Positions 23,049 to 30,763 of a stretch of 38,385 nucleotides of DNA are shown piece by piece. Origin of the DNA: DATATB01 sp036268995 (GTDB lineage Bacteria > Planctomycetota > Planctomycetia > Pirellulales > PNKZ01). Position numbers and translations under genes: made by a program. How positions within the stretch are numbered: the stretch's first letter is position 1; every line of letters begins with the position of its first letter. The stretch spans positions 1 through 38,385 of the forward strand of contig DATATB010000126.1 of NCBI GenBank assembly GCA_036268995.1, given 5' to 3'. The notes beneath the pieces were generated by a model. That model was not told where the DNA came from. It did not search any database and saw only the letters and a list, made by a program, of their open reading frames with translations.

Positions 23049-24059
23049 TCACAGACCGGTCATTTTTTCCATCCGCTCCGAATAGCGCGTGCCTTGCACG
23101 GTGATCTTCGAGGCGGCGTCTTCGATTTCACGCAGATCGTCGGGCGTGAGTTCGACGGAGGTGGCCCCGATGTTTTCCTCGAGCCGATGCCGATTCGTCG
23201 TGCCCGGGATGGGAACGATCCAGGGTTTTTGGGCCAGCAGCCAGGCGAGGGCAATCTGGGCCGGCGTCGCCTGCTTGGCTGCTGCGATCCGGCCGAGCAG
23301 GTTCACCAGGGCCTGGTTCGCTTTGAGGGCTTCTGGCGTGAAACGCGGCATGCCGCTGCGAAAGTCGGAACTTTCGAACTTGGTATTCTCGTCGAGCTTG
23401 CCCGTCAGAAAGCCCCGGCCCAGCGGACTGAACGGCACCAGGCCGATGCCGAGTTCTTCGAGCGTCGGGATGACTTCCTGCTCGGGAGTCCGGGTCCACA
23501 GCGAGTATTCGTTTTGCAGTGCCGCCAGCGGCTGCACGGCATGGGCACGGCGAATGGTCTGCACGCCGGCCTCCGACAGCCCAAAATGCTTGACCTTGCC
23601 CTGCTGAATCAGCTCCTTGACCGCGCCGGCCACGTCTTCGATCGGCACGCTGGGATCGACCCGATGCTGATAGAGCAGGTCGATGGTCTCGACCCGCAGC
23701 CGCTTGAGCGACCCCTCGACGGTCCGCTTGATATGCTCGGGCCGGCTATCCAACAAACTCCACCGCACCTCGCCCTCCGCAGCCGGCTTGAACCCGAATT
23801 TTGTCGCGATCACCACCTGCTCGCGGAACGGTGCGAGCGCCTCGCCCACCAGCTCTTCATTCGTCAGCGGTCCATAAACTTCGGCCGTATCAAAGAACGT
23901 GACGCCCAGTTCCACAGCCGCCTGTACCAGCGCGATCATCTCCCGCTTATCCTTGGGCGGCCCATAGGCGAAGCTCAATCCCATGCACCCCAGCCCCACA
24001 GCCGAAACTTCCAAGCCAGTATTTCCCAGTTTGCGTGTTCCTAGTTTGCCTGTCTGCAT
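23049..24059 (-). CDS. Aldo/keto reductase
   Basis: This 336-residue protein is an NADP-dependent aldo/keto reductase of the AKR13/YakC-like group. The catalytic tetrad is visible: Asp57 (FFDTAE), Tyr62 (VYGPL), Lys87 (ATKFGF) and the His of LLYQHRVDP. The nucleotide-binding end is IPIPGTTNRHRLEEN (written here as WIVPIPGTTNRHRLEEN). The family reduces sugar and lipid-derived aldehydes and quinones. The start ATG at 24059 has a good AAGGAG. It is transcribed with the gene at 21678 in the same direction, 54 bp apart. A second, unrelated-class aldo/keto reductase is at 33361. Confidence 0.93.
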   Translation of the reverse strand: MQTGKLGTRKLGNTGLEVSAVGLGCMGLSFAYGPPKDKREMIALVQAAVELGVTFFDTAEVYGPLTNEELVGEALAPFREQVVIATKFGFKPAAEGEVRWSLLDSRPEHIKRTVEGSLKRLRVETIDLLYQHRVDPSVPIEDVAGAVKELIQQGKVKHFGLSEAGVQTIRRAHAVQPLAALQNEYSLWTRTPEQEVIPTLEELGIGLVPFSPLGRGFLTGKLDENTKFESSDFRSGMPRFTPEALKANQALVNLLGRIAAAKQATPAQIALAWLLAQKPWIVPIPGTTNRHRLEENIGATSVELTPDDLREIEDAASKITVQGTRYSERMEKMTGL

Positions 24060-24152
24060 TGGCTTCTCCTTGACGTTGCGATCAATCAGTGTGAAAAGCC
24101 GGCCTCGGGTGCTCGGCGTGCCGGTCGGAAAATGTTTCGCTCGACACCGACC

Positions 24153-24845
24153 TTAATCGTCGCTCATACGCAGGTGCCCCGTCCTTTTTTCCCCTCGCTC
24201 GTTTGCCTGCCAATACTTTTCCGATCGCACGTCTAAGCAAGTGAGCCAGCCGTCCCCGTACACCCGGGTGTCAATGCAGACCGCATGATCGAGCACGAGC
24301 GGGCGTCCGGAACGCTGGGCACTGTGGCCACAGATCATCGTCTTGCCGGATTCGTGCGGTCGCCAAACGGTGGGTTCCAGACGTTCCCAGTACAGCATGT
24401 AGTCGGGCTGGTCAGTAAGCGGCAGGTCGGGACAAACGTTTGCATGCACGAAAAAGTAAGCACCGGCCACGTGATAGGACGCGCAGTCCTCTTTGAGGAA
24501 ACGCCAGTGCCGGGTCGGGATGGCGTCGGCGAAAGCCGCCCGATCCTCACCGGCCCCGTACGACGCCAGCGCTTGCCTGCCGCCGCACTGGAGCCATTCG
24601 CGAAAATGCTCTTCATCCTCGCGCGCCGCGAGCATCATCAAGTCGTGGTTTCCCTTCAGGGCCACACACCGGCAGCGCTGCCGCAGCGCCAGTACTCGAT
24701 CCAAGACCCCACTGGAGTCTGGACCACGGTCAACGTAGTCGCCAAGCAACACGACCAAGTCATCGGGCTGCGGGTCAACCTCCTCCAAGATCACATCCAG
24801 CGCGCTCTTGCACCCGTGGATGTCTCCGATCGCAAGCGTCCGCAT
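24153..24845 (-). CDS. PPP-family metallophosphatase (Ser/Thr phosphatase / ApaH-like)
   Basis: The product is 230 residues with the PPP metallophosphoesterase motifs GDIHG (residues 7-11), GDYVDRG (35-41) and GNHD (65-68), followed by the HANVCPDLPL and ICGHSAQRSGRP metal-ligand segments. It would hydrolyse phosphoserine/threonine or a small phosphate ester with two metal ions in the cytoplasm. The length and motif spacing fit small prokaryotic PrpA-type phosphatases. ATG at 24845 lacks a strong ribosome-binding site. It stands 93 bp from the aldo/keto reductase start and about 200 bp after the small gene at 25045. Confidence 0.92.
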   Translation of the reverse strand: MRTLAIGDIHGCKSALDVILEEVDPQPDDLVVLLGDYVDRGPDSSGVLDRVLALRQRCRCVALKGNHDLMMLAAREDEEHFREWLQCGGRQALASYGAGEDRAAFADAIPTRHWRFLKEDCASYHVAGAYFFVHANVCPDLPLTDQPDYMLYWERLEPTVWRPHESGKTMICGHSAQRSGRPLVLDHAVCIDTRVYGDGWLTCLDVRSEKYWQANERGEKRTGHLRMSDD

Positions 24846-25044
24846 GTGCTAAAGCTTCCGATTGTTTTCACCCGGCGCGTCGGCAAATGGCATAGCTCGT
24901 TCGGTCATTAGCCGCGTTCGGGGAGCACAGCCAATATAACTGAACCGGAGAGAGCGTACCTCGCTTCGGCGCGCCGCGCCGCTCTAGTCTTTGTCAACGT
25001 GACCGCGGCGTTAATAGGCCACGCGCACCAGGCAGTTGATGAAT

Positions 25045-25329
25045 TCATAGGCGTCGTGCGTCGGCTTCGGATAGCCGGACCCAAACGTCCTTGCCGTCGG
25101 TATCGCCGATCGCGATCGCGTAACCCGCTTCATCGCGACACACCCAAACGCGTTCACCGCACCCAATCGCGCCGAAAACGGTTTCGCCGCCCGGTCGGAG
25201 CATCTCAATCGCACGCCGGATCGCTGGGAGGTCAGACTTCCGCACCCAAGCAACGATATAGACCGATGAATCGCTGATTTGGAAGATGCAAGCAGGATCA
25301 TCGCCATTCGCGTCGATGTCGATGTCCAC
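25045..25329 (-). CDS. Small hypothetical protein
   Basis: The gene encodes 94 residues rich in beta strands (IFQISDSSVYIVAWV, RVWVCRDEAGYAIAI, DVWVRL) with one helix (SDLPAIRRAIEML). Acidic start DIDIDANGDD. No family recognised. GTG at 25329 is chosen because GGTGGAGG lies eight bases upstream; a GTG at 25344 in the same frame is possible. The overlapping frame ending at 25011 is less protein-like. The sequence immediately upstream carries GTTAGGC, discussed in findings. Confidence 0.55.
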   Translation of the reverse strand: MDIDIDANGDDPACIFQISDSSVYIVAWVRKSDLPAIRRAIEMLRPGGETVFGAIGCGERVWVCRDEAGYAIAIGDTDGKDVWVRLSEADARRL

Positions 25330-25506
25330 GTACGTGACCTCCACCGCCTAACGAAAAAGCGCGGCTACGCGTTCATCATCAACTCGGCCGACGGCCAGTA
25401 TAATCGGATTTGGGGGCGGCGGCGATCTGCTCCCGCGCGACGCCCCAACGCATCCTGAGCCACCATATTGCAGGCGGCGAACGTGACGCGCGGCGCGGAG
25501 GTCTTA

Positions 25507-25629
25507 TTAGATGTCGGGCTCGTTGCGGCCAGGTTTGCGAGCGGCGGATTTTTGCGGCTGGCTGGCGGTTGGGAGTGGGGTGGCGTTGTGCGGCTGCTCG
25601 CGCTCGCCGTCGTCGATCTGCTTGTGGAC
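25507..25629 (-). pseudogene. Relic of an ABC-F ATPase C-terminal linker
   Basis: The minus strand reads VHKQIDDGEREQ, a Pro/Lys/Ala-rich stretch, then KPGRNEPDI and a TAA. This closely matches the intact ABC-F protein at 36419-38209 (NKEIEDGEREQ, Pro/Lys/Ala-rich stretch, KPRRNERDIQ). At the DNA level 25594-25626 matches 36707-36739 at 30 of 33 positions and the whole 39-codon piece aligns with one codon gap. The similarity stops at the TAA. The two ATPase domains and the coiled coil are missing. The frame is one base off from the sulfatase that ends at 25661, so it is not part of that protein. The wider gap 25330-25660 shows no intact gene. Confidence 0.7.
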
Positions 25630-25660
25630 CGGAGCGAGGCTCGGGCGGCGAGGAGATCGT

Positions 25661-27166
25661 TCAACTGGATTTGGCGGCCTTTGCCTTGGACTTCTTTGGC
25701 GCTGCCGGTTCGTCTTTTGAGGTGGGGTAGTTCTCGAATACGTCGCCGTGGCCGAGGATGCGCGGGTCGTTCTGGCGCTTCAGTTCGGCCGTGAGCTGGT
25801 CGCTGAGCTTGGCCAGCACCTCGCGATAGCCCGGGTCGGCGGCCAGGTTTTTTACGCAATCGGGGTCGCTCGCCAGGTCGAACAGCTCGTCGGCCGGCCG
25901 CTTGCCAAAACAGAACTGCCAGTAGCGGTCCTGCTGGCCGAGCCCTTCAATGAATTGCTTCGTGGGACCGTCGTCGGTGTCGAGCAGGCCCAGTTCGGGA
26001 TTGCCGCACGGCCAACGGTCGGGCGCGAAGTTGTGCAGGTACAGGAGGCTGCCTTGGCGAATGCCGCGCACGGGATAGCCTAAACCTGCCGGCGTGCCGG
26101 GCCGGGCCCGCACGTCGTTGCGTTCGCGGCCGAGGATCACGGAGCTGCGATCTTGCTTCGACTGGCCGGCCAGCAGATCGCTGAAGCTGCGGCCCGTGAT
26201 CGGCTGCATGCCCGAACTGGACTGCGGCACGCTGAACAACTCCAGCAGGGTCGGGGCGACGTCGATCAAGCTGAGCAAATCGCTCGCGTGCCGGCCGGGA
26301 TGGGCAATGCCGCGCGGCCAACTGACGACAAACGGGACGCGATTGGCCAGGTCGTAGTTGTGCCCTTTGACCCGAGGGAACGGCATGCCATGATCCGAGG
26401 TGACGATCAACAGCGTGTTGTCGCGCTGGCCGTGCTCTTCGAGCAGTTTGAGGATCGCGCCGATCTGCGAGTCGTAGGCCTCGATCTCGGTGGCATAGTC
26501 GAGCATGTCGCGCCGCACGACGTCGTTGTCGGGCCAGTAGGCCGGCACATGATCGACATCGGCCGGCTGTTTGCCGGCTGCGAGACCGGCGTCGCGTTTG
26601 TAAGGCCGATGCGGATCGCCGCTGCCGAACCAGAAGAAAAAGGGCTTGTCCTTGGGCCGCTCGCTTAAGAATCGGCCGAACCCGCGGTTGATGCCTTCGA
26701 CATTCGCGCCGGATTTCTTCGGGCCCAGATTCACCAGTCCCCAGGTGCGGGGCGACCCGTCGGCATTGCGGGCAATGCCCGGCCCCCAGAATTTTCCCAG
26801 CGAGCCGACGTAAAAGCCGGCATCGTCGAGCGCCTCGGTAAAGCCCTTGTAGTTGGGCGGGAAATACGACTGATGGTTCGCCGCCGCCTCGAGTTGCCAC
26901 GGATTACGACCGGTGAGAATGGCCGCCCGCGACGGCGCGCACTTGGCCGTCGCCGTGTAGGCATTGTCGAACACGATCCCCTCGCGCGCCAGCCGATCGA
27001 CATTGGGCGTCTTCACCCAGTTGCAGCCATACGCGCCGAAGTGGCACGACGCATCGTCCGCGATGCAGAACACGACATTCGGCGGCGAGTTTTCCGCGCC
27101 GTAAGAGGCGCCTGCAAATAAGCAAACGATGGTGATCGAAACGGCGGCGACGACGTTTTTTAGCAT
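25661..27166 (-). CDS. Secreted sulfatase (formylglycine-dependent)
   Basis: The 501-residue product is a type I sulfatase. A signal peptide (MLKNVVAAVSITIVCLFAGA) ends near SYGAEN. The metal site starts with IADDAS (Asp37, Asp38). The formylglycine signature is CAPSRAAILTGR with Cys76 as the residue to be modified. Downstream ligands appear in SGDPHRPY and TSDHGMPFPR. The enzyme would remove sulfate esters from a polysaccharide or other substrate outside the cytoplasm; a maturase is not in the window. ATG at 27166 follows CGGAG; the frame is open further upstream but loses the signal peptide. The C-terminus ends in a Lys/Ala-rich tail (PKKSKAKAAKSS). It follows the second sulfatase by 96 bp. 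Confidence 0.94.
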   Translation of the reverse strand: MLKNVVAAVSITIVCLFAGASYGAENSPPNVVFCIADDASCHFGAYGCNWVKTPNVDRLAREGIVFDNAYTATAKCAPSRAAILTGRNPWQLEAAANHQSYFPPNYKGFTEALDDAGFYVGSLGKFWGPGIARNADGSPRTWGLVNLGPKKSGANVEGINRGFGRFLSERPKDKPFFFWFGSGDPHRPYKRDAGLAAGKQPADVDHVPAYWPDNDVVRRDMLDYATEIEAYDSQIGAILKLLEEHGQRDNTLLIVTSDHGMPFPRVKGHNYDLANRVPFVVSWPRGIAHPGRHASDLLSLIDVAPTLLELFSVPQSSSGMQPITGRSFSDLLAGQSKQDRSSVILGRERNDVRARPGTPAGLGYPVRGIRQGSLLYLHNFAPDRWPCGNPELGLLDTDDGPTKQFIEGLGQQDRYWQFCFGKRPADELFDLASDPDCVKNLAADPGYREVLAKLSDQLTAELKRQNDPRILGHGDVFENYPTSKDEPAAPKKSKAKAAKSS

Positions 27167-27262
27167 GCTCAAAGCTCCGGTGAGGATAGAGCCATCGTAG
27201 CGGGGCAGCTTTTCAGCCTCAACGACAAACCCGGCACGCGGGGCAATAGAACGGCGGGCCAT

Positions 27263-28792
27263 CTACGGCTTGGTCAGATTCGGGGCCCAGAGTGCGGCTT
27301 CCTTGACGGGCGGAGTCTTGCCGCTGGCCGGGAACGACGTCTTCACCGCTGAGTGCAACTGGCCGGAGAGTTCCGCCACGGTCGAGGCGTAGTCCGCATG
27401 GCCCGCCAGGTTTTTGAGCTCCTGGGGGTCGGAGTCATGATCGTAGAGTTCGCGGCCTTTGGCGCCTTCGTCCCATTCGGTATAGCGCCAGCGCGGGTTG
27501 CGCAGGGTGTAGCCGAGGAACCGCTTGTTGGCGATCATCTGGTCGCGCGGCACGTTGGTTCGCCGCGGTGCGCCGCCGCGCGTGACTTGCGTCAGCGCCC
27601 AGCCGCGGCCCTTGGTGCTGGCGTCTTTGAACATCGGCACCAGGCTCTGGCCCTGAAGATTATCGGGCGCTTTGATGCCGGCGAGCTCCGCCAGCGTGGG
27701 ATACAAATCGAGATGGCTGACGGGCGCCCGGACCACGGAGCCCCGGCCCGGGCCGCGTGGGGCGACGATCAACAGCGGCACGCGCGTACTGCCTTCGAAC
27801 AGGCTCATCTTTTGCCACAGACCGTGCTCGCCCATGTGGTAGCCGTGGTCGCTGGTGAAGACGATGATCGTGTTGTCGGCCAGACCGAGCTCGTCGAGCT
27901 TGTCGAGCACTTGGCCTACCTGCGCGTCCATGAAGCTGATGCTGGCGTAATACGCCTGCACGCACTGCCGGCGCAAGTCATCAGTGAGCCGATCCTGATC
28001 TTTTTTGTAGCTGCCCAGGGCCGCGGCCGGCACGTCGGGCGGATTCTTGTCGATCGTCGGATACAGCGGCATGTCGCTGGGCCGGTACAAGCCGAAGTAC
28101 GGCGACTTGGGCGAGACGTACGGCGTGTGTGGCCGGAAAAAACCCACGCCCAGGAAGAACGGGCGGTCCTTGTGCTTGGCGCAGCGCTCGAGCACCCATT
28201 GGGCGTCGGCTGCATTCATTCCGTCGGTGTGATGCGCGTCGCTCTGAGGCGAGGCATACCAACTGAGCGTGCCGCCAAACTGGCCCGGGATCAGCGAAAA
28301 GATCTTGGGCTCTTCCTCGAGCCGGTCGACGCCGGCCGGGTTCAGCTCCAGCTCCCAAGAGCCGGGATCGTCATGGCCGTTGGTGCCGATCGAATTCGGC
28401 ACATTGTAGTGATACAGCTTGCCGATCCGCGCGGCGAAATATCCCGCCAACCGGAAGGCCTGCGGCAGGCTAATCTGCGAAGGGATGGTCTGACGGAAGA
28501 TTTCGCCATTGGCGAGGATTCCCGAACTGTTCGGATACAGGCCCGTGAGCATCGAGTTGCGGCTGGGCCCGCACAGCGGGAACGTGCAGTACGCCCGATC
28601 GAATCGCACGCCGCGAGCAGCCAGCCGATCGATATTGGGCGTCTTGGCCCGCGGATCGCCATAACAGCCCAGGTACGTGTTCAAGTCGTCCGACATCAAT
28701 AGCAGCACGTTGGGCCGGCCCTCGGCTGCCCCAGCCGATCCAGTAAAGCCCAGCGGCAGAACGGCGAGCAATCCGATAAACAATCGACTCAT
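27263..28792 (-). CDS. Secreted sulfatase, iduronate-2-sulfatase-like
   Basis: This 509-residue sulfatase has a signal peptide (RLFIGLLAVLPLGFTGSA, cleavage near GAAEG), the metal motif MSDDLNTYLGCYG (Asp35, Asp36), and the formylglycine signature CGPSRNSMLTG with Cys74. FFRPHTPYVSPK and TSDHGYHMGEHGLW resemble iduronate-2-sulfatases. The start has AAAGG eight bases upstream. It is upstream of and probably co-transcribed with the 25661 sulfatase, so two substrate positions of one sulfated polymer may be handled together (inference). The long gap 28793-29163 before it separates it from the plus-strand gene. Confidence 0.94.
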   Translation of the reverse strand: MSRLFIGLLAVLPLGFTGSAGAAEGRPNVLLLMSDDLNTYLGCYGDPRAKTPNIDRLAARGVRFDRAYCTFPLCGPSRNSMLTGLYPNSSGILANGEIFRQTIPSQISLPQAFRLAGYFAARIGKLYHYNVPNSIGTNGHDDPGSWELELNPAGVDRLEEEPKIFSLIPGQFGGTLSWYASPQSDAHHTDGMNAADAQWVLERCAKHKDRPFFLGVGFFRPHTPYVSPKSPYFGLYRPSDMPLYPTIDKNPPDVPAAALGSYKKDQDRLTDDLRRQCVQAYYASISFMDAQVGQVLDKLDELGLADNTIIVFTSDHGYHMGEHGLWQKMSLFEGSTRVPLLIVAPRGPGRGSVVRAPVSHLDLYPTLAELAGIKAPDNLQGQSLVPMFKDASTKGRGWALTQVTRGGAPRRTNVPRDQMIANKRFLGYTLRNPRWRYTEWDEGAKGRELYDHDSDPQELKNLAGHADYASTVAELSGQLHSAVKTSFPASGKTPPVKEAALWAPNLTKP

Positions 28793-29163
28793 GGATCGAC
28801 CTTTACAGAAAACGATGGCGTGCGGGAGATCGGAGCAGCGGAACCGGAGGGAGGCGGGCGGCAGGCATGCGGCCCACGCTCAGAGTATGGGCCGCCGCGC
28901 GCACGCGGTCAATCAAGTCGGTACTTGCTGGCGGGAAATGTGAAGGCTCTCGTCAGATGACGAATTCTTCATGTCGCTCTTTCATATGACGCGCTGCGAT
29001 GCAATCCGGGATTGCGGCGGCAATGCCAGAAAATCAGCTCGCAGATTGATCTTGCCCGAATTGGTGCGGGCGGCTTGAATGGTCCGCCGAATGGCAAGAG
29101 TCCGCGGTGCCGATGTTGGGATCGGCTGCGGCGATTTCATGTAATCTTGAAGGTGAAAGAGCA
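28793..29163. other. Divergent intergenic region
   Basis: This 371-bp gap lies between the divergent sulfatase and the small secreted-protein gene, so it must hold both promoters. I could not identify a convincing promoter, riboswitch or gene in it. Confidence 0.5.
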
Positions 29164-29685
29164 ATGAGCAGTCGATTCTCACGCTTGGCGAAGAGTCTGT
29201 TGATTGTCGCGGCAGTTGTCCTGATGTCGGATCGCAGTTGGGCCGTTTATTACGAACTCGGACCGTCGAAAGACGAGTGGAAGTTGAAATACGACGTGGA
29301 GATCAACGCCGCCGAAGGCGACACGGTCTCCGTCGCGTTCACGCTCGCCGACGAAGGGCGGCTGAAGCCCATCCATTCGATCACCGTGGTGGCGTTCAGC
29401 CTGCAGACCGACAGTCAGGGTGGTCGCTCGTACGACGTCAAGGCGCCCATCCAGTTGCAAGCGACCAAGGACGGCAAACGCGTGGGCCAGGTGAAGATCC
29501 GCAAACAGTTTGCCGACCGCGCCATGATTCGGATCCTGACGTTGACGGTCGACGGCCGCCCGCAACAGTCAGGTGCAGCCTACTATGACATCCATCTCAA
29601 CAAGTTCTTGAATAACGGCCGAGCGGCTTCGCGCCGATCGCCACGATCGATTGCGGCACCGCCCGCAGCCAAAGTCACGCGCTAA
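29164..29685 (+). CDS. Small secreted hypothetical protein
   Basis: The product is 173 residues with a signal peptide (RLAKSLLIVAAVVLMSDRSWA, cleavage after SWA). The mature part is strand-rich and resembles an immunoglobulin-like or beta-sandwich domain (KLKYDVEINAAEGDTVSV, SITVVAFSLQT, AMIRILTLTVDG). The C-terminus is basic and rich in Arg, Ser and Ala. GAAGGTGAAAGAGC precedes the ATG. It is convergent with the esterase, with a possible terminator between. No family recognised. Confidence 0.72.
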   Translation: MSSRFSRLAKSLLIVAAVVLMSDRSWAVYYELGPSKDEWKLKYDVEINAAEGDTVSVAFTLADEGRLKPIHSITVVAFSLQTDSQGGRSYDVKAPIQLQATKDGKRVGQVKIRKQFADRAMIRILTLTVDGRPQQSGAAYYDIHLNKFLNNGRAASRRSPRSIAAPPAAKVTR

Positions 29686-29705
29686 CGGGCATTGCACGCT
29701 GCCCG
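29686..29705. terminator. Hairpin between convergent stops
   Basis: CGGGCA (29686-29691) and TGCCCG (29700-29705) pair across an eight-base loop, filling the 21-bp gap between the TAA at 29685 and the stop at 29707. It could serve both convergent genes; no T-tract is present. Confidence 0.45.
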
Positions 29706-29706
29706 G

Positions 29707-30717
29707 TCATTTCGGCACTTGCGGGGCGGAAGGCGGTTTGATCGTGACTTCGCTGGCGGGCAGCGACTCAATCTTCGCATCCACACCTTTGAGATGCTTA
29801 TCGAAGAAGGCGTTGACCAGGTGGGCGACGGCCGGCAGCCCAAAGGCCGGGCCGCCGTGGCCAGCGCCCGGCAATCGCTGGAGCGTGACTTCGACGCCGG
29901 CCTTGGCGAGCAGGTCCTTTAGTTCCACGCTTTGGGCATAGGGCACGAGCGTGTCGTGGTCGCCGTGCAGAATCAGAAAAGGCGGATTGTCCTTGCTGAC
30001 GTAATGCGCGGGGCTGACGGCGTCGCACTTTTCTTTGTCTTCTCCGAGCTTGCCCCCGATCAACTTGGAATAGGGGTCGCCGCTGTTCCACTTGAACACG
30101 TTTTTGACGTTCTGGTCCTCATCAGCCTGCGCGACGACGGTGCAAAAGTCGGCGGGACCGAAAATATCGCACACGGCCTGAACGCGATTCGACTGGCTTT
30201 CGTTGCCGCCGATCGCTGAAAACGCCTGCTTGCCGCCGCTTGTGCCCACGAGCGCCGCGAGGTGGCCGCCGGCCGAAGCCCCGCCGACGCCGACGTGGTC
30301 GGGATCGATGTGATACTTCGCGGCGTTGGCCCGCAGCCAGCGGATGGCAGCCTGGCAATCGTGGATTTGCGCGGGGAAGATCGCCTTCTGGCTGAAACGA
30401 TATTCGACGCTGGCGACGACGTATCCGCGCTCGAGTTGATTCAAATACGGCACCTGCGTCTTGCTGCCGCCCATCCAGCCGCCGCCATGGATCCAAATCA
30501 ACAGCGGCAGAGGCTTGTCTGTCCGGTTTTCCGGATAATAGACGTCGAGCGTTTGTGCCTCATCGCCGTCCGGCACGTACTTGACGTCGTATTCGGCGAC
30601 AAAGCCTTTGGGCGGCGTCGCCCGCTTGGGCGGATTTTGCGCAGTTGCCGGGCTAGCAACGATCAGGACCCAGCAGGCAAATGCCAACACCGATGGAACC
30701 AGACGAACGGCGCGCAT
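29707..30717 (-). CDS. Secreted alpha/beta-hydrolase (esterase/lipase)
   Basis: This 336-residue protein has a signal peptide (MRAVRLVPSVLAFACWVLIV, cleavage near ATAQ) and a BD-FAE/HSL-type esterase fold. HGGGW (77-81) forms the oxyanion hole, GGASAGG carries the nucleophile Ser148, and the Asp and His of GDHDTLVP and GAGHGGP complete the triad. It likely removes acetyl or feruloyl esters from polysaccharides outside the cytoplasm; substrate is not provable. ATG at 30717 is chosen because AGGAG is six bases upstream; the ATG at 30723 overlaps this site. It is 46 bp after katG and may be co-transcribed. Confidence 0.9.
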   Translation of the reverse strand: MRAVRLVPSVLAFACWVLIVASPATAQNPPKRATPPKGFVAEYDVKYVPDGDEAQTLDVYYPENRTDKPLPLLIWIHGGGWMGGSKTQVPYLNQLERGYVVASVEYRFSQKAIFPAQIHDCQAAIRWLRANAAKYHIDPDHVGVGGASAGGHLAALVGTSGGKQAFSAIGGNESQSNRVQAVCDIFGPADFCTVVAQADEDQNVKNVFKWNSGDPYSKLIGGKLGEDKEKCDAVSPAHYVSKDNPPFLILHGDHDTLVPYAQSVELKDLLAKAGVEVTLQRLPGAGHGGPAFGLPAVAHLVNAFFDKHLKGVDAKIESLPASEVTIKPPSAPQVPK

Positions 30718-30763
30718 GGTCATCTCCTGACCCAAGAGAACACGGTTGCGATTGAGGTAGATG

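Noticed and set aside
25365..25859. 164-codon minus-strand frame across the ABC-F relic and the sulfatase end
   Set aside because: It is a different frame from both the relic and the sulfatase, with random basic composition.
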